Positions 19,423 to 28,088 are shown, counted from the stretch's first letter. The stretch is DNA of 64,000 bases from Lentzea albidocapillata (GCF_000719115.1 NZ_JOEA01000028.1:1-64000), one strand, 5' to 3'. A program made the numbers and translations. The notes: generated by a model not told the origin, from the sequence alone.

Positions 19423-19989
19423 ATGACGTCCGATCTTCGTGACCGTAAGGCCACGTTGCGTTCACGGTTGCTGGCCTCACGGCGTTCCCTGCCGGCCGAG
19501 GTTCGCGCTCTGGAAGCCGCCGCGCTGGCCGCGCACGTCGCCGCTCTGGACGTCACGCCTGATCAGACGGTGTGTGCGTTCCTGCCGGTCGGATCGGAGC
19601 CCGGTGACGCGTCGTGGCTCGACGGGCTGCGGTGCCGGGTGCTCCTCCCGGTCGTGACGGGCGACTCGCCGCTGGACTGGGCGGTGTACGACGGGCCGTC
19701 CGCGCTCGCGCCCGCCGGGTTCAGGCTGCTGGAACCCACCGGTCCCCGGCTCGGCGCCTCGGCGATCGCTGGAGCCTCGCTGGTGCTCGTGCCCGCGCTG
19801 GCCGTGTCGGTGGACGGGGTGCGGATCGGGAAGGGGCAGGGCCACTACGATCGCTCGTTGCCGCTGGTCAAGGCCCCGCTGGTCGGTGTCGTGCGGGACA
19901 GCGAGGTGCTCGCCGAGGTGCCTGGCGAGCCGCATGACGTGCGGATGAACGGCGTGCTGACCCCCTCGGTCGGCCTGCGATGGCTGTGA
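19423..19989 (+). CDS. 5-formyltetrahydrofolate cyclo-ligase
   Basis: Converts 5-formyl-THF to 5,10-methenyl-THF with ATP, 188 residues from the ATG at 19423. Recognisable motifs are RKATLRSRLLASRR at the N-terminus, LVPALAVSVDGVRIGKGQGHYDRSL (nucleotide/folate site, GxGxGxYD type) and the final TPSVGLRWL. It matches Rv0992c in position, divergent from galU. Confidence 0.93.
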   Translation: MTSDLRDRKATLRSRLLASRRSLPAEVRALEAAALAAHVAALDVTPDQTVCAFLPVGSEPGDASWLDGLRCRVLLPVVTGDSPLDWAVYDGPSALAPAGFRLLEPTGPRLGASAIAGASLVLVPALAVSVDGVRIGKGQGHYDRSLPLVKAPLVGVVRDSEVLAEVPGEPHDVRMNGVLTPSVGLRWL

Positions 19990-20083
19990 CTTTGACCTGG
20001 GGTGTTTGCGCTCCGGGAAGGTCCTGAGCGAAAATCGTGTTGGCACTCACAAAGGTCGAGTGCCAGAGCTAGGAGCAGACCCA

Positions 20084-20392
20084 GTGCCTACGTACCAGTA
20101 CGCCTGCACCGCGTGTGAGCACCGGTTCGAGGCTGTGCAGTCGTTCAGCGACTCCTCCCTCACCGAGTGCCCCGAGTGCTCGGGCAAGCTGCGCAAGCTC
20201 TTCGGCGCCGTCGGCGTCGTCTTCAAGGGCAGCGGGTTCTACCGCACCGACAGCCGGTCGGGTTCGTCCACGAGCGCGGCCGCCACGACGTCCTCTTCGG
20301 ACTCGAAGCCGGCCGAGAAGAAGTCCTCGGACACGAAGTCCTCATCGGACTCGAAGTCCTCGACGAGCGCTCCGGCGGCCGCCGCGTCCTGA
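20084..20392 (+). CDS. FmdB-type zinc ribbon protein
   Basis: Small protein of 102 residues. The N-terminal FmdB/CxxC zinc-ribbon has PTYQYACTAC and a second CPEC pair (residues 8-11 and 27-30), followed by a Ser/Lys-rich, low-complexity tail from about residue 60. The GTG start is preceded by AGGAG. It matches Rv0991c, a redox-linked chaperone-related protein in mycobacteria; that role is by homology only. Confidence 0.87.
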   Translation: MPTYQYACTACEHRFEAVQSFSDSSLTECPECSGKLRKLFGAVGVVFKGSGFYRTDSRSGSSTSAAATTSSSDSKPAEKKSSDTKSSSDSKSSTSAPAAAAS

Positions 20393-20393
20393 A

Positions 20394-20421
20394 GATCGCG
20401 AGTTGTCCACAACTTGCGATC
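20394..20421. repeat. 28-bp near-perfect palindrome after the FmdB gene
   Basis: GATCGCG-AGTTGT-CC-ACAACT-TGCGATC with one mismatched pair begins one base past the stop codon. The centre contains TTGTCCACA, identical to the high-GC actinobacterial DnaA-box consensus. As a hairpin it could terminate the upstream transcript; as DNA it could bind a dimer. Confidence 0.5.
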
Positions 20422-20436
20422 AGCCCCGTCCACCCT

Positions 20437-20463
20437 GCCTCCGACCGCCCTACGGTCGGAGGC
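20437..20463 (+). promoter_or_regulatory. Hairpin abutting the SAF gene start
   Basis: GCCTCCGACCG (20437-20447) pairs perfectly with 20453-20463 around a 5-base loop. The 3' arm contains GGAGG and ends on the base before the ATG. The ribosome-binding site would be fully buried, and the GGAGG is only one base from the start codon, so it may instead act as a terminator with leaderless initiation downstream. Confidence 0.5.
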
Positions 20464-21018
20464 ATGAGCCTTTCCGCGACCGTCCTGGACCGAGTCCGCA
20501 CGCTGTCCCGCCGCCGCCCTTCCGTTGCGTGGCGCCGTTTTCTGGCCCTGGGCCTGACCCTGATGGCGGCGTTGACGTTCTTCTGGCCCGACGTGGGCCA
20601 TCCGGCGGTGGTCGCGGCGAGGGATCTGCCGGCAGGCGTGTCGTTGTCCGCCGCCGACCTCCGGCTGGTCTCGCTGGCCTCACCCGTACCGGGGACCTTT
20701 CCGGATTCCTCCGAGTTGGTGGGCAGACCGCTGGCGTCACCTACGCGCGCAGGCGTCCCGTTGACGGACTTCGACCTCGCGAGCACCTCGGAGGAGCAGG
20801 CCTCGGTCGCCGTCCGGGTGGCTGACCAGGGCCTTGCCGACGTGGTGCGGCTGGGCAGCCGGGTCGACGTGGTGTCGTCGTCCGGCGAGGTCCTCGCCGA
20901 GAACGCGGCGGTGCGCGAGACACGCGGCCAAGTCGTCGTGCTCACGTTGCCGAGACTTAATGCAACTCGTGTGGCCGCGATGTCACTGGATCACGCATTA
21001 GCCGTTACTCTCCGCTGA
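20464..21018 (+). CDS. SAF-domain membrane protein
   Basis: Protein of 184 residues with a basic N-terminus, one transmembrane helix near residues 26-42 and an SAF domain (AARDLPAGVSLSAADL) like that of the pilus-assembly protein CpaB (RcpC). It sits outside the membrane. No pilus genes are near; in related genomes the same gene lies between the FmdB-type and mscL genes. It ends one base into mscL (TGATG), so the two are coupled. Confidence 0.82.
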   Translation: MSLSATVLDRVRTLSRRRPSVAWRRFLALGLTLMAALTFFWPDVGHPAVVAARDLPAGVSLSAADLRLVSLASPVPGTFPDSSELVGRPLASPTRAGVPLTDFDLASTSEEQASVAVRVADQGLADVVRLGSRVDVVSSSGEVLAENAAVRETRGQVVVLTLPRLNATRVAAMSLDHALAVTLR

Positions 21019-21458
21019 TGCTGAAGGGATTCAAAGACTTTCTGATGCGTGGGAACGTCGTCGACCTGGCTGTGGCCGTGGTCATCGGCACGGCGTTCAC
21101 CGCGATCGTCACCGCGTTCACCACGAGCCTCATCAAGCCGCTCATCGCCTCGCTCGGCAGCACCGAGACGAAGGGCCTCGGCTTCTACATCCGGTCCGGC
21201 AAGGAGGACACGTACCTCGACTTCAGCAACGTCATCAACGCCGCGATCAACTTCGCGATCGTGGCCGCTGTCGTCTACTTCGTCCTGGTGCTGCCGATCC
21301 AGAAGATCCAGGAACGCCGCAAGAGGGGCGAGGAGGCCGGCCCGTCCGAGCCGACGAACGTCGAACTGCTCATCGAGATCCGCGACCTGCTCGCTGCTCA
21401 GCAGCAGACCACCCCGGCTCAGAACACCGCGCAGGACCGCCGCGGTCCCGCGATCTGA
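21018..21458 (+). CDS. mscL: Large-conductance mechanosensitive channel
   Basis: Homopentameric emergency-release channel, 146 residues. The N-terminal amphipathic helix MLKGFKDFLMRGN leads into the pore helix VVDLAVAVVIGTAFTAIV. A second helix at about 75-95 ends in LPIQKIQERRKR, followed by a cytoplasmic tail. All family positions look intact. Confidence 0.96.
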   Translation: MLKGFKDFLMRGNVVDLAVAVVIGTAFTAIVTAFTTSLIKPLIASLGSTETKGLGFYIRSGKEDTYLDFSNVINAAINFAIVAAVVYFVLVLPIQKIQERRKRGEEAGPSEPTNVELLIEIRDLLAAQQQTTPAQNTAQDRRGPAI

Positions 21459-21525
21459 TCTCCACCCGTCCGCCGAGACGAAGCGCGCATCCGCGGTTCC
21501 GCGCGCTTCGTCCTGCGCAACCGCG

Positions 21526-21708
21526 TCACCCGCCGTGATGCGGCGGCCTGTTCTCGCGGTACCAGGCCTCGCGGTCGTCCGGGGAACCCCCGCCACCGCG
21601 CTCGTCCGACGTCGTCTCCGGGAGCACGTCGCCGAACACCTCGGCCAACCGGCGACGACGCTCTGCGGCGTCGTCGTCGGCCGGCTTCGGCGAATCACTC
21701 TTCGTCAA
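21526..21708 (-). CDS. Small conserved-looking acidic/basic protein
   Basis: Predicted 60-residue soluble protein with a charged N-terminus, ERRRRLAEVFGD and a C-terminal DDREAWYRENRPPHHGG. Its start overlaps the end of the moaB-type gene by 14 bases, and the Arg/Asp-rich ending is typical of small actinobacterial proteins annotated at this spot. Function unknown. Confidence 0.68.
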   Translation of the reverse strand: MTKSDSPKPADDDAAERRRRLAEVFGDVLPETTSDERGGGGSPDDREAWYRENRPPHHGG

Positions 21709-22195
21709 GACCGCTCAGCTGTTCGATCACGTAGGGCACCAGAGCCGACAGCGTCGCCATGCCGTCGCGGACCGCGGAGCGTGAGCCCGCGAGGTTCACG
21801 ACGAGCGTGCTGCCGGAAACGCCGGAAAGACCACGCGAGATACCCGCGTCGACCGCGCCCGCGGCCAGCCCGGACGCCCTGAGGGCCTCCGCGATGCCGT
21901 GGATCGGACGGTCGAGCACGCCCTGCGTGGCGTCGGGGGTGACGTCGCGCGGGGACACACCTGTGCCGCCCACGGTGACCACGAGGTCGACGCCACCGAT
22001 GACAGCCGTGTTGAGAGCAGCCCGGATGTCGACCACCTCTCCCTCGACCGCGACGGTGCCGTCGACGATGAAGCCCACTTCTTCCAGAAGTTCGGTGACG
22101 AGAGGCCCGGAGTTGTCGTCCTGCTCGCCGTGCGCCACCCGGTCGTCCACGATCACGACCAAAGCGCGGCCAAGGCGCTGCGCGCTGCGTTCCAT
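21695..22195 (-). CDS. moaB: MoaB/Mog-type molybdenum cofactor protein
   Basis: Molybdopterin-binding protein of 166 residues from the ATG at 22195. The MPT-binding core TVGGTGVSPRDVTPDAT is intact, with SGVSGSTLVVNLAGSRSAV near the end. It would adenylylate molybdopterin or act as a non-catalytic relative. It lies 4 bases after the histidine kinase gene, matching the Rv0984 (moaB2) neighbourhood. Confidence 0.9.
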   Translation of the reverse strand: MERSAQRLGRALVVIVDDRVAHGEQDDNSGPLVTELLEEVGFIVDGTVAVEGEVVDIRAALNTAVIGGVDLVVTVGGTGVSPRDVTPDATQGVLDRPIHGIAEALRASGLAAGAVDAGISRGLSGVSGSTLVVNLAGSRSAVRDGMATLSALVPYVIEQLSGLDEE

Positions 22196-22199
22196 ACGA

Positions 22200-23099
22200 T
22201 CACCGTAGCGGGAGTCTGACCTCGAAGCGGCAGCCAGGACCGTGGTTCTGGACGTCAATTCGCCCGTGGTGCGCCTCGACGAGGCCTCGCGCGATGGAAA
22301 GGCCCAGTCCGGCGCCGGCGGGATTGCGTGCGGACGAGCCGCGGAATCCCACGTCGAAGACCTGTGGCAGCACGTCATCGGGTATGCCGCCGCACGCGTC
22401 GTCCACCCGCACCACCGCTTCGGGTCCGTCCACATCGACCTGGACGGCCACCGAGCCGCCCTCCGGTGTGTGGCGGATGGCGTTGGACACAAGGTTGCGC
22501 ACGACACGCATAAGTTCCGGATCAGAGCCCTTCACGACCGGCCACGCGCGAGCATCGGCGCGCAACTCGACGCCCTGGAGCGCGGCGACCGGGCGGGAGG
22601 CCGCGACCACGTCGCTGACCACATCGGCCAGGGCCACGTCGTGCATCGGCAGGTTCAACGCGCCCGCGGTGATCCGCGAGAGCTGGAACAGGTCGTCCAC
22701 CAGCTTCGAGAGGTGGTCGGCCTCCAGGGCGATCTGCTTGGCGTAGACGGCGACCTCGCCCGGCTCGGCGACGACCCCGTCCTCCAGTGCCTCGGTCATC
22801 GCCCGGATCCCGGCCAACGGCGTCCGCAGGTCGTGGCTGATCCACGCCACCAGCTGCCGCCGCGCCGCCTCGGCCTCGCGCTCCCACATGGTGCGCCGCG
22901 CGATCGCCCGGCCCAGCATGATCGAGAACGGCACGGTGACCAGCCCGACGACCAGGCACGCCATGAGCGTGGCGTTGAGCATCGGCGTGAACATGAACCC
23001 GCTGACCATCAGCACGCCGGCGATGGTCGCGACCACCGGCACGATGACCATGACGGTCATCGCGGTGGTGAGGGAGACGCGGCTCAGTCGATCGAACAC
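22200..23099 (-). CDS. Sensor histidine kinase
   Basis: Membrane kinase of 299 residues with only two N-terminal helices and almost no extracytoplasmic loop (residues 12-58), so it probably senses a membrane-embedded or intracellular cue. The HAMP-like region is followed by the phosphoacceptor box [16 protein letters not shown] and the ATPase boxes [19 protein letters not shown] and [12 protein letters not shown]. It overlaps its response-regulator gene by 16 bases. It is not the MprB homologue, which lies at 35.2-36.6 kb. Confidence 0.93.
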   Translation of the reverse strand: MFDRLSRVSLTTAMTVMVIVPVVATIAGVLMVSGFMFTPMLNATLMACLVVGLVTVPFSIMLGRAIARRTMWEREAEAARRQLVAWISHDLRTPLAGIRAMTEALEDGVVAEPGEVAVYAKQIALEADHLSKLVDDLFQLSRITAGALNLPMHDVALADVVSDVVAASRPVAALQGVELRADARAWPVVKGSDPELMRVVRNLVSNAIRHTPEGGSVAVQVDVDGPEAVVRVDDACGGIPDDVLPQVFDVGFRGSSARNPAGAGLGLSIARGLVEAHHGRIDVQNHGPGCRFEVRLPLR

Positions 23100-23770
23100 G
23101 GGTCATACCGGTAGCCGACGCCCCACACCGTGCTCAGCCGCCGGGGCTTCGCCGGGTCCTCCTCGATCTTCTCGCGCAACCGTCGCACGTGGACGGTCAC
23201 GGTCGACTGGTCGCCGAACTGCCAGCCCCACACCCGTTCCAGCAGCTCCGCCCGCCCGAAGGCCTTGCCGGCGTTGCCGATGAAGAACGCCAGCAGGTCG
23301 AACTCGCGGGTCGTCAGCTGCAACGGCTGCCCGTCCAGCGTCGCGGTGTGCGCAGCGACATCCAGCAGGAGGTTCCCGTCACGGACCACCCGCGGCTCAT
23401 AGGCCCGATGTGCGCGCCGCAGCACCGACGAGACGCGCAACGCCAGCTCGCGAGGGCTGAAGGGCTTCGTGACGTAGTCGTCCGCGCCGATCTGCAACCC
23501 GGCGATGCGGTCTTCTTCCTCGCCCAGCGCCGTCAGCATGACGACGGGTGTGCTGCCGCGTTCCCGGATCCGCCGGCACACCTCGAGGCCGTCGATGCCG
23601 GGCAACATCAGGTCCAGCACCACGATGTCCGGCTCGCCGGCGGCCATCAGCCGCAGCGCCTGCTCCCCGTCACCGGCGAGCTCGACCTCGTACCCGGCGT
23701 GTTCGAGGTAGCGGCGCACCACGTCGCGCACCGTCGTGTCGTCGTCGACGACCAGGACCCGTTCCACCAC
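23084..23770 (-). CDS. OmpR-family response regulator
   Basis: Regulator of 228 residues. The receiver domain has acidic pocket residues at the start (VVDDD), the phosphoacceptor Asp in [12 protein letters not shown] and the switch Lys in [10 protein letters not shown]. The winged-helix DNA-binding domain ends in the [10 protein letters not shown] and GVGYRYDP signatures. It is the partner of the kinase encoded just downstream. The promoter region is separated from the tnpB gene by about 145 bases. Confidence 0.94.
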   Translation of the reverse strand: MVERVLVVDDDTTVRDVVRRYLEHAGYEVELAGDGEQALRLMAAGEPDIVVLDLMLPGIDGLEVCRRIRERGSTPVVMLTALGEEEDRIAGLQIGADDYVTKPFSPRELALRVSSVLRRAHRAYEPRVVRDGNLLLDVAAHTATLDGQPLQLTTREFDLLAFFIGNAGKAFGRAELLERVWGWQFGDQSTVTVHVRRLREKIEEDPAKPRRLSTVWGVGYRYDPCSID

Positions 23771-23892
23771 GTCACCACGCTAAGCCACGAACGCCCGGCC
23801 GACCGGCATCTGTCACACGGCCGTAAGAAAACCTTCCATACTCCCAGGGCAGACGAGAGCCGAAGATGCTCGGACCGGTGAACTTTTGCGTT

Positions 23893-23906
23893 CGAACGTT
23901 TGTTTC
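23893..23906 (+). promoter_or_regulatory. SOS-box-like site before tnpB
   Basis: CGAACGTTTGTTTC matches the Gram-positive LexA box CGAACRNRYGTTYC at all but one position. It overlaps a 10-bp palindrome, CGTTCGAACG at 23889-23898. It ends 10 bases before the tnpB start codon, where LexA would block transcription. Binding is inferred. Confidence 0.5.
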
Positions 23907-23916
23907 ACTGTCCGCG

Positions 23917-25290
23917 ATGAGCACTGTTCTCCAGGCGTACCGGTTCGCACTCGACCCGACGCCGCAACAGCAGGCCGATCTGCGGTCGCATTGCGGCGGA
24001 CAGCGCTACGCCTACAACTGGGGACTTGCGCGCAACAAAGCCAACCTCGACCAACGTGCCGCCGAGAAGTCCTACGATGTTCCCGAAATCCAACTCACCA
24101 CGCCATTGCCGTGGTCGGCCTACAGCCTGCGCAAGGACTGGAACCGAGCGAAGGCCGCGGTCGCGCCTTGGTGGAGCGAGAACTCCAAAGAGGCGTACTC
24201 ATCCGGTTTGGCCAATCTCGCCACCGCGCTCACGAACTGGCAGAACTCACGCACCGGCGAACGCCGCGGACGCAAGCTCAGCTTCCCGAAGTTCAGAGGC
24301 AAGCGCAGCACGTTGTCATGCCGGGTCACCACCGGCGCGATCGGTCTCGTCGACTCGGACCGACGCCACGTCAAGCTTCCCCGCATCGGCACCGTCCGCA
24401 CCCACGAATCCACGCGCAAGCTCGCCCGCCACATTGAGCGCGGCGCCGCTCGCATCCGATCGGCGACCGTTTCCCGCAGATCCGGACGCTGGTTCTGCTC
24501 GTTCTCGGTGGAGATCATCCGGTCCGATCCCACGCCCTCACAGCCCGACTCGGTGGTCGGTGTCGACCTCGGCTTGAAGTCGTTGGCCGTGCTGTCCACC
24601 GGAAGGGTCATCCCCAACCCGAAACACCTCGAAGCCGTGCAGGGACGACTTCGCCGCCTGAATCGTCAGGCTTCTCGGCGTATCGGTCCTGACAAAGCCA
24701 CCGCGCAGAAGCCCTCAGCCCGGTGGCGTAAAACTCAGGCCCGTGTCGCGAAGCTCCATGCCCAGGTGGCCAACGCGCGACGGGACGGGTTGCACAAGCT
24801 CACCACCAGCCTCGTTCGCGAGCACGGCGTCATCGTGCTGGAGGACCTGAACGTGTCGGGCATGATCCGGAACCGTTTCTTGGCCCGGCACATCGCAGAT
24901 GTGGGCATGGCCGAACTGCGACGACATGTGCAGTACAAGTCAGCACGGCGCGGGGTTCAGATGATCATCGCGAGCCGCTGGTACCCGTCCTCGAAAACCT
25001 GCTCTGGCTGCGGCGCGATGAAAGCCAAACTGCCGTTGCGCGTCCGAGCGTTCCATTGCGACGAGTGCGACCTCGTGATCGACCGCGACCTCAACGCAGC
25101 CCACAACCTTGCGGCGCTCGCGATCGAGACCACTGGCAGCACGTCCACGGCGAGTTGCGTCGGGACGTTAAACAAGCCCGATGGAAACCCACGTAAGACC
25201 CGTAACTTGCGGGCAACGGGTACTGCCACGGGAAGACCCGCCCAACCAAGAGCGGGCCAACGCCGTCGCCGCAAGGCAACGACTGCCTGA
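23917..25290 (+). CDS. tnpB: TnpB, RNA-guided nuclease of transposon origin
   Basis: Protein of 457 residues of the TnpB/OrfB family, ancestors of Cas12. The N-terminal helix-turn-helix-like AYRFALDPTPQQQ opening is followed by the REC/WED-like region. The split RuvC domain keeps all catalytic acids: VGVDLG, VLEDLN and DRDLNAA. A four-cysteine zinc ribbon lies between the last two (CSGCG, CDEC). The C-terminal tail is basic (GQRRRRKATTA) and is encoded in the region where the omega RNA of such elements is usually transcribed. The ATG at 23917 fits homologues; no ribosome-binding site is visible. Confidence 0.92.
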   Translation: MSTVLQAYRFALDPTPQQQADLRSHCGGQRYAYNWGLARNKANLDQRAAEKSYDVPEIQLTTPLPWSAYSLRKDWNRAKAAVAPWWSENSKEAYSSGLANLATALTNWQNSRTGERRGRKLSFPKFRGKRSTLSCRVTTGAIGLVDSDRRHVKLPRIGTVRTHESTRKLARHIERGAARIRSATVSRRSGRWFCSFSVEIIRSDPTPSQPDSVVGVDLGLKSLAVLSTGRVIPNPKHLEAVQGRLRRLNRQASRRIGPDKATAQKPSARWRKTQARVAKLHAQVANARRDGLHKLTTSLVREHGVIVLEDLNVSGMIRNRFLARHIADVGMAELRRHVQYKSARRGVQMIIASRWYPSSKTCSGCGAMKAKLPLRVRAFHCDECDLVIDRDLNAAHNLAALAIETTGSTSTASCVGTLNKPDGNPRKTRNLRATGTATGRPAQPRAGQRRRRKATTA

Positions 25291-25340
25291 CCGCGTCGCA
25301 GTCAGGCAACGGCAGGTGCGCGCAGGCACAAAGAAGCCGG
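25140..25340 (+). ncRNA. Possible omega RNA of the tnpB element
   Basis: In TnpB systems the guide RNA is transcribed from the 3' end of tnpB through the right end of the element, with the guide lying just outside it. The segment here contains hairpin-forming repeats (ACCCGTAACTTGCGGG, GCCTGAC...GTCAGGC). The boundaries are guesses. Confidence 0.3.
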
Positions 25341-25389
25341 ACCGCGCGCGGGGCAGGTGCGAGCGGTCCGGCGTCTCGGGTCGTCACGT

Positions 25390-25424
25390 TCGGTTTCCGG
25401 CGGGCGGCGGATGCCGGAAACCGA
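25390..25424 (-). terminator. Terminator of the PepD-type gene
   Basis: TCGGTTTCCGGC (25390-25401) pairs perfectly with 25413-25424 around an 11-base loop, 13 bases beyond the minus-strand stop codon. A second perfect 10-bp stem (25336-25345 with 25363-25372) could serve tnpB from the other side. Confidence 0.75.
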
Positions 25425-25436
25425 GCGGCCCCCGAC

Positions 25437-26948
25437 CTATCCCACCTCGACGCCGTCGAGGGTGGCTTCCACCGTCCTGTTGTCGGACAGCGTGATCGTG
25501 ACCTTGTCGCCGGGAGCCTTGGACCGCACGGCGGCCACCAGCGTGTCCGACTCGTCGATGCGGCGGTCACCGAACTTCGTGATCACGTCTCCGGCCTTGA
25601 GCCCGGCCTTCTCCGCGGCACCGCCGGAGGTGATCTCGGAGATGCGGGCGCCCTGCTCGGTCGACTCGACCTTCACGCCGAGCACCGTCTGCCTGGGCTT
25701 GCCGCTCTTCACGATCTCGTCGATCGTGCGGCGTGCCTGGTCCATCGGGATCGCGAAGCCGATGCCGACGGAACCGGCCTGGCCCTGACCCTGGCTCGGG
25801 CTGTAGATCGCGGAGTTGATGCCGACGACCTGGCCCTGCATGTTGACGAGGGGTCCACCCGAGTTGCCGGGGTTGATCGCGGCGTCGGTCTGGATGGCGT
25901 TGAGGACGGTCGCCTGCGAGTTGCGGTCGCCTCCGGCGGAGACGGGGCGGTTCACCGAGCTGACGATGCCGGAGGTGACGGTGCCGGACAGTTCGAACGG
26001 CGAGCCGATCGCGACGACGGCCTGGCCGGTCTTCATGTCACCGGAGTTGCCGAGTTGCACGACCGGGAGGTTCGAGACGCCGTCGGCCTGGATGACGGCG
26101 ATGTCGGAGCTCGGGTCGCGGCCGAGGATCTTGGCCGACGCCGTCTTGCCGTCCTGGAAGACGACCTTGATCTCGCCGCCGGCCGCGGCACCCTCGATGA
26201 CGTGGTTGTTCGTCACGATCTGGCCGTTGCCGGAGATGATGAAGCCGGAACCTTCGCCGGCGCCGGACCGCGTGGTGACCTGGATCTGGACGACGGACGG
26301 CAGCAGCTTGTTCGCCACGTCCTCGACCGAACCCGCCGGGGCGTTCGAAGTCTGCGAGGCCGGGCGGGGTGTGTCGAGGGAGCTCACGGACGACGAGTCG
26401 TTCGCGAAGTTGTAGCCGAGGTAGCCGCCGAGGCCACCGGAGAGCCCGCCCACGAGCAGCACGAGCGCCGCAACGCCCGCGACGACCTTCCCGCGGCCCT
26501 TGGGGCGCTGCGGGACGGGTGGCGGCTGGTAGCCGGGCGGGAGGTAGTACTGACCCGTCTGCGGCCCTGTGAACGGGCCGGAGGGCGGTCCTGCGGGCTG
26601 TTCCGCGCCGAACTGCGCGGTCGTGGCGCCGAGGCCGAGCGGGTGAGGTTGGCCGGACCCTGAAGGGGGAAGCTGCTGGCCGGGTCCGGACCCGCCGAGC
26701 TGCGTCTGGCCCGCGTCAGGTGAGGGCACCTGCGGCTGAGCCGAAGAGTAGGAGGCGGGCAGGTCACCCAGGCCCGCGGGAGCGTTGTAGGCCCCGGCCT
26801 GGCCGGATCCCCCCTGCAAAGGATCCGGCTGGCCGGGATCCGGCAGCGACGGGCCCTGCTCCCGCGCGCCGGAGTCTGTCTGACCGGCGCTCGTCGGCAC
26901 GGAGTTGGACTCTTCCGGCTGCGGCGCTGGCTTGTTGCTCTCGGTCAT
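25437..26948 (-). CDS. pepD: PepD/HtrA-type membrane serine protease with PDZ domain
   Basis: Envelope protein-quality protease of 503 residues. A Gly/Pro/Gln-rich cytoplasmic N-terminus of about 150 residues is followed by one membrane anchor at about 155-178. The trypsin-like domain has the catalytic triad H (TNNHVIEG), D (SSDIAVI) and S (GNSGGPL), and a C-terminal PDZ domain (about 415-500) follows. In Mtb pepD is under MprAB and encoded beside it; here the mprAB pair lies 8 kb away. Gene order was thus broken and a tnpB element occupies the gap to the other two-component system. Confidence 0.93.
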   Translation of the reverse strand: MTESNKPAPQPEESNSVPTSAGQTDSGAREQGPSLPDPGQPDPLQGGSGQAGAYNAPAGLGDLPASYSSAQPQVPSPDAGQTQLGGSGPGQQLPPSGSGQPHPLGLGATTAQFGAEQPAGPPSGPFTGPQTGQYYLPPGYQPPPVPQRPKGRGKVVAGVAALVLLVGGLSGGLGGYLGYNFANDSSSVSSLDTPRPASQTSNAPAGSVEDVANKLLPSVVQIQVTTRSGAGEGSGFIISGNGQIVTNNHVIEGAAAGGEIKVVFQDGKTASAKILGRDPSSDIAVIQADGVSNLPVVQLGNSGDMKTGQAVVAIGSPFELSGTVTSGIVSSVNRPVSAGGDRNSQATVLNAIQTDAAINPGNSGGPLVNMQGQVVGINSAIYSPSQGQGQAGSVGIGFAIPMDQARRTIDEIVKSGKPRQTVLGVKVESTEQGARISEITSGGAAEKAGLKAGDVITKFGDRRIDESDTLVAAVRSKAPGDKVTITLSDNRTVEATLDGVEVG

Positions 26949-26999
26949 GGGCCTAGTCTCGCGGCCCGTCCTGAGAGAACCCTTAGACCAGCCTGGGAG

Positions 27000-28088
27000 C
27001 TAGTTGTGTGTTCCCCGGAGGCGCTCGGCGATCTGCTCGGGCGTCACGTCGTTGATCCACACGGCCTCACCGGACTCCGAGCCCGCGAGGTACTTGAGCT
27101 TGTCCTTCGTCCTGAGCACCGAGAAGACCTGCAGGTGCAGCCACATCTCGTCGCGGCCCGCGTGGACCGGCGCCTGGTGCCAGGCGGCGATGTAGGGCAG
27201 TGGCCGGTCGTAGAGCGCGTCCAGCCGGTGCAGGACCGACAGGTAGAGCGCCGCGAAGTCGTCACGCTCCACAGAGGACAGTGCGGCGATGTCGGGCACC
27301 TGACGCCGTGGCGCCAGCACGACCTCGACGGGCCAGCGGGCGGCGGCTGGCACGAAGGCGACCCAGTGCGGGGACTCTTCGATCACGCGCGCGCCCGCGC
27401 GTAGTTCGGCCTCCAGCACGTCACCGAACAACGGGCGCCCGTGCTCGGCGAAGTAGTCCAGAGCCGCGCTGAGCATGCGTTCGGTACGAGGTGTCACGAA
27501 CGGATAGGCGTAGATCTGGCCGTGCGGGTGCGAGAGCGTCACGCCGATCTCTTCGCCGCGGTTCTCGAACGGGAAGACCTGTTCGACCCCTGGCAACGTT
27601 GACAAGTAGGTGACGCGGTCCGCCCAGGCGTCCACGACGGTGCGCACGCGTGACTCGGAGAGCTCGCCGAACGACTTGTTGTGGTCCGACGTGAAGCACA
27701 CGACTTCGCACCGCCCCCGACCCGGCGCTCGTGCGAACAGCGGCTCACCATCCACAGTGGACGGGACGTCCGGCACGTTCTGCGCCAGCGAGGGGAACCT
27801 GTTCTCGAACACCACGACGTCGTAGTCGGCCTCGGGGACCTCCGTGGGCCGCCCCGGTGTCGACGGGCACAGCGGGCAGAGATCCGCCGGCGGCTTGTAC
27901 GTGCGTGTCTGGCGATGAGCCGCCATGGCGACCCACTCGCGGGTCAACGGGTCCAGCCGGACTTCGGACATCGGCTGGGTCTCGGGAAGGTCCCGGGTGT
28001 CCACCGCAACTCTCGGTGGCGCCTCAGCGCTGTCGTCGAAGTAGATGATCTCCCGGCCGTCCGCCAGCTTCCCCGCGGTACGCCTCAC
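27000..28088 (-). CDS. galT: Galactose-1-phosphate uridylyltransferase
   Basis: Leloir pathway enzyme of 362 residues exchanging UDP-glucose and galactose-1-phosphate. The active-site motif is SHPHGQIYAYPF, with the nucleophilic histidine in HPHGQ, and zinc-binding cysteines sit in LCPLCPS. The late HLQVFSVLRT region is typical. I chose the GTG at 28088 since its GTGA overlaps the DeoR stop and AGGAG lies upstream. It completes the beta-galactosidase-DeoR-galT operon. Confidence 0.93.
   Translation of the reverse strand: MRRTAGKLADGREIIYFDDSAEAPPRVAVDTRDLPETQPMSEVRLDPLTREWVAMAAHRQTRTYKPPADLCPLCPSTPGRPTEVPEADYDVVVFENRFPSLAQNVPDVPSTVDGEPLFARAPGRGRCEVVCFTSDHNKSFGELSESRVRTVVDAWADRVTYLSTLPGVEQVFPFENRGEEIGVTLSHPHGQIYAYPFVTPRTERMLSAALDYFAEHGRPLFGDVLEAELRAGARVIEESPHWVAFVPAAARWPVEVVLAPRRQVPDIAALSSVERDDFAALYLSVLHRLDALYDRPLPYIAAWHQAPVHAGRDEMWLHLQVFSVLRTKDKLKYLAGSESGEAVWINDVTPEQIAERLRGTHN

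Larger units (their letters stand above)
23850..25330 (+). mobile_element. Solitary tnpB element (IS200/IS605 or IS607 relative)
   Basis: A tnpB gene without a recognisable transposase (no tnpA Y1 or serine recombinase within 2 kb). It lies between the promoter of the two-component system and the convergent PepD-type gene. Short GC-rich hairpins at 25284-25308, 25336-25372 and 25390-25424 cluster behind it; one of them may be the right end. The ends cannot be fixed from one copy. Confidence 0.55.

Noticed and set aside
22200..23770. This two-component pair as MprAB
   Set aside because: Its neighbours suggest MprAB, but the pair at 35241-37318 matches MprA and MprB far better, including the H box and the regulator's C-terminus.
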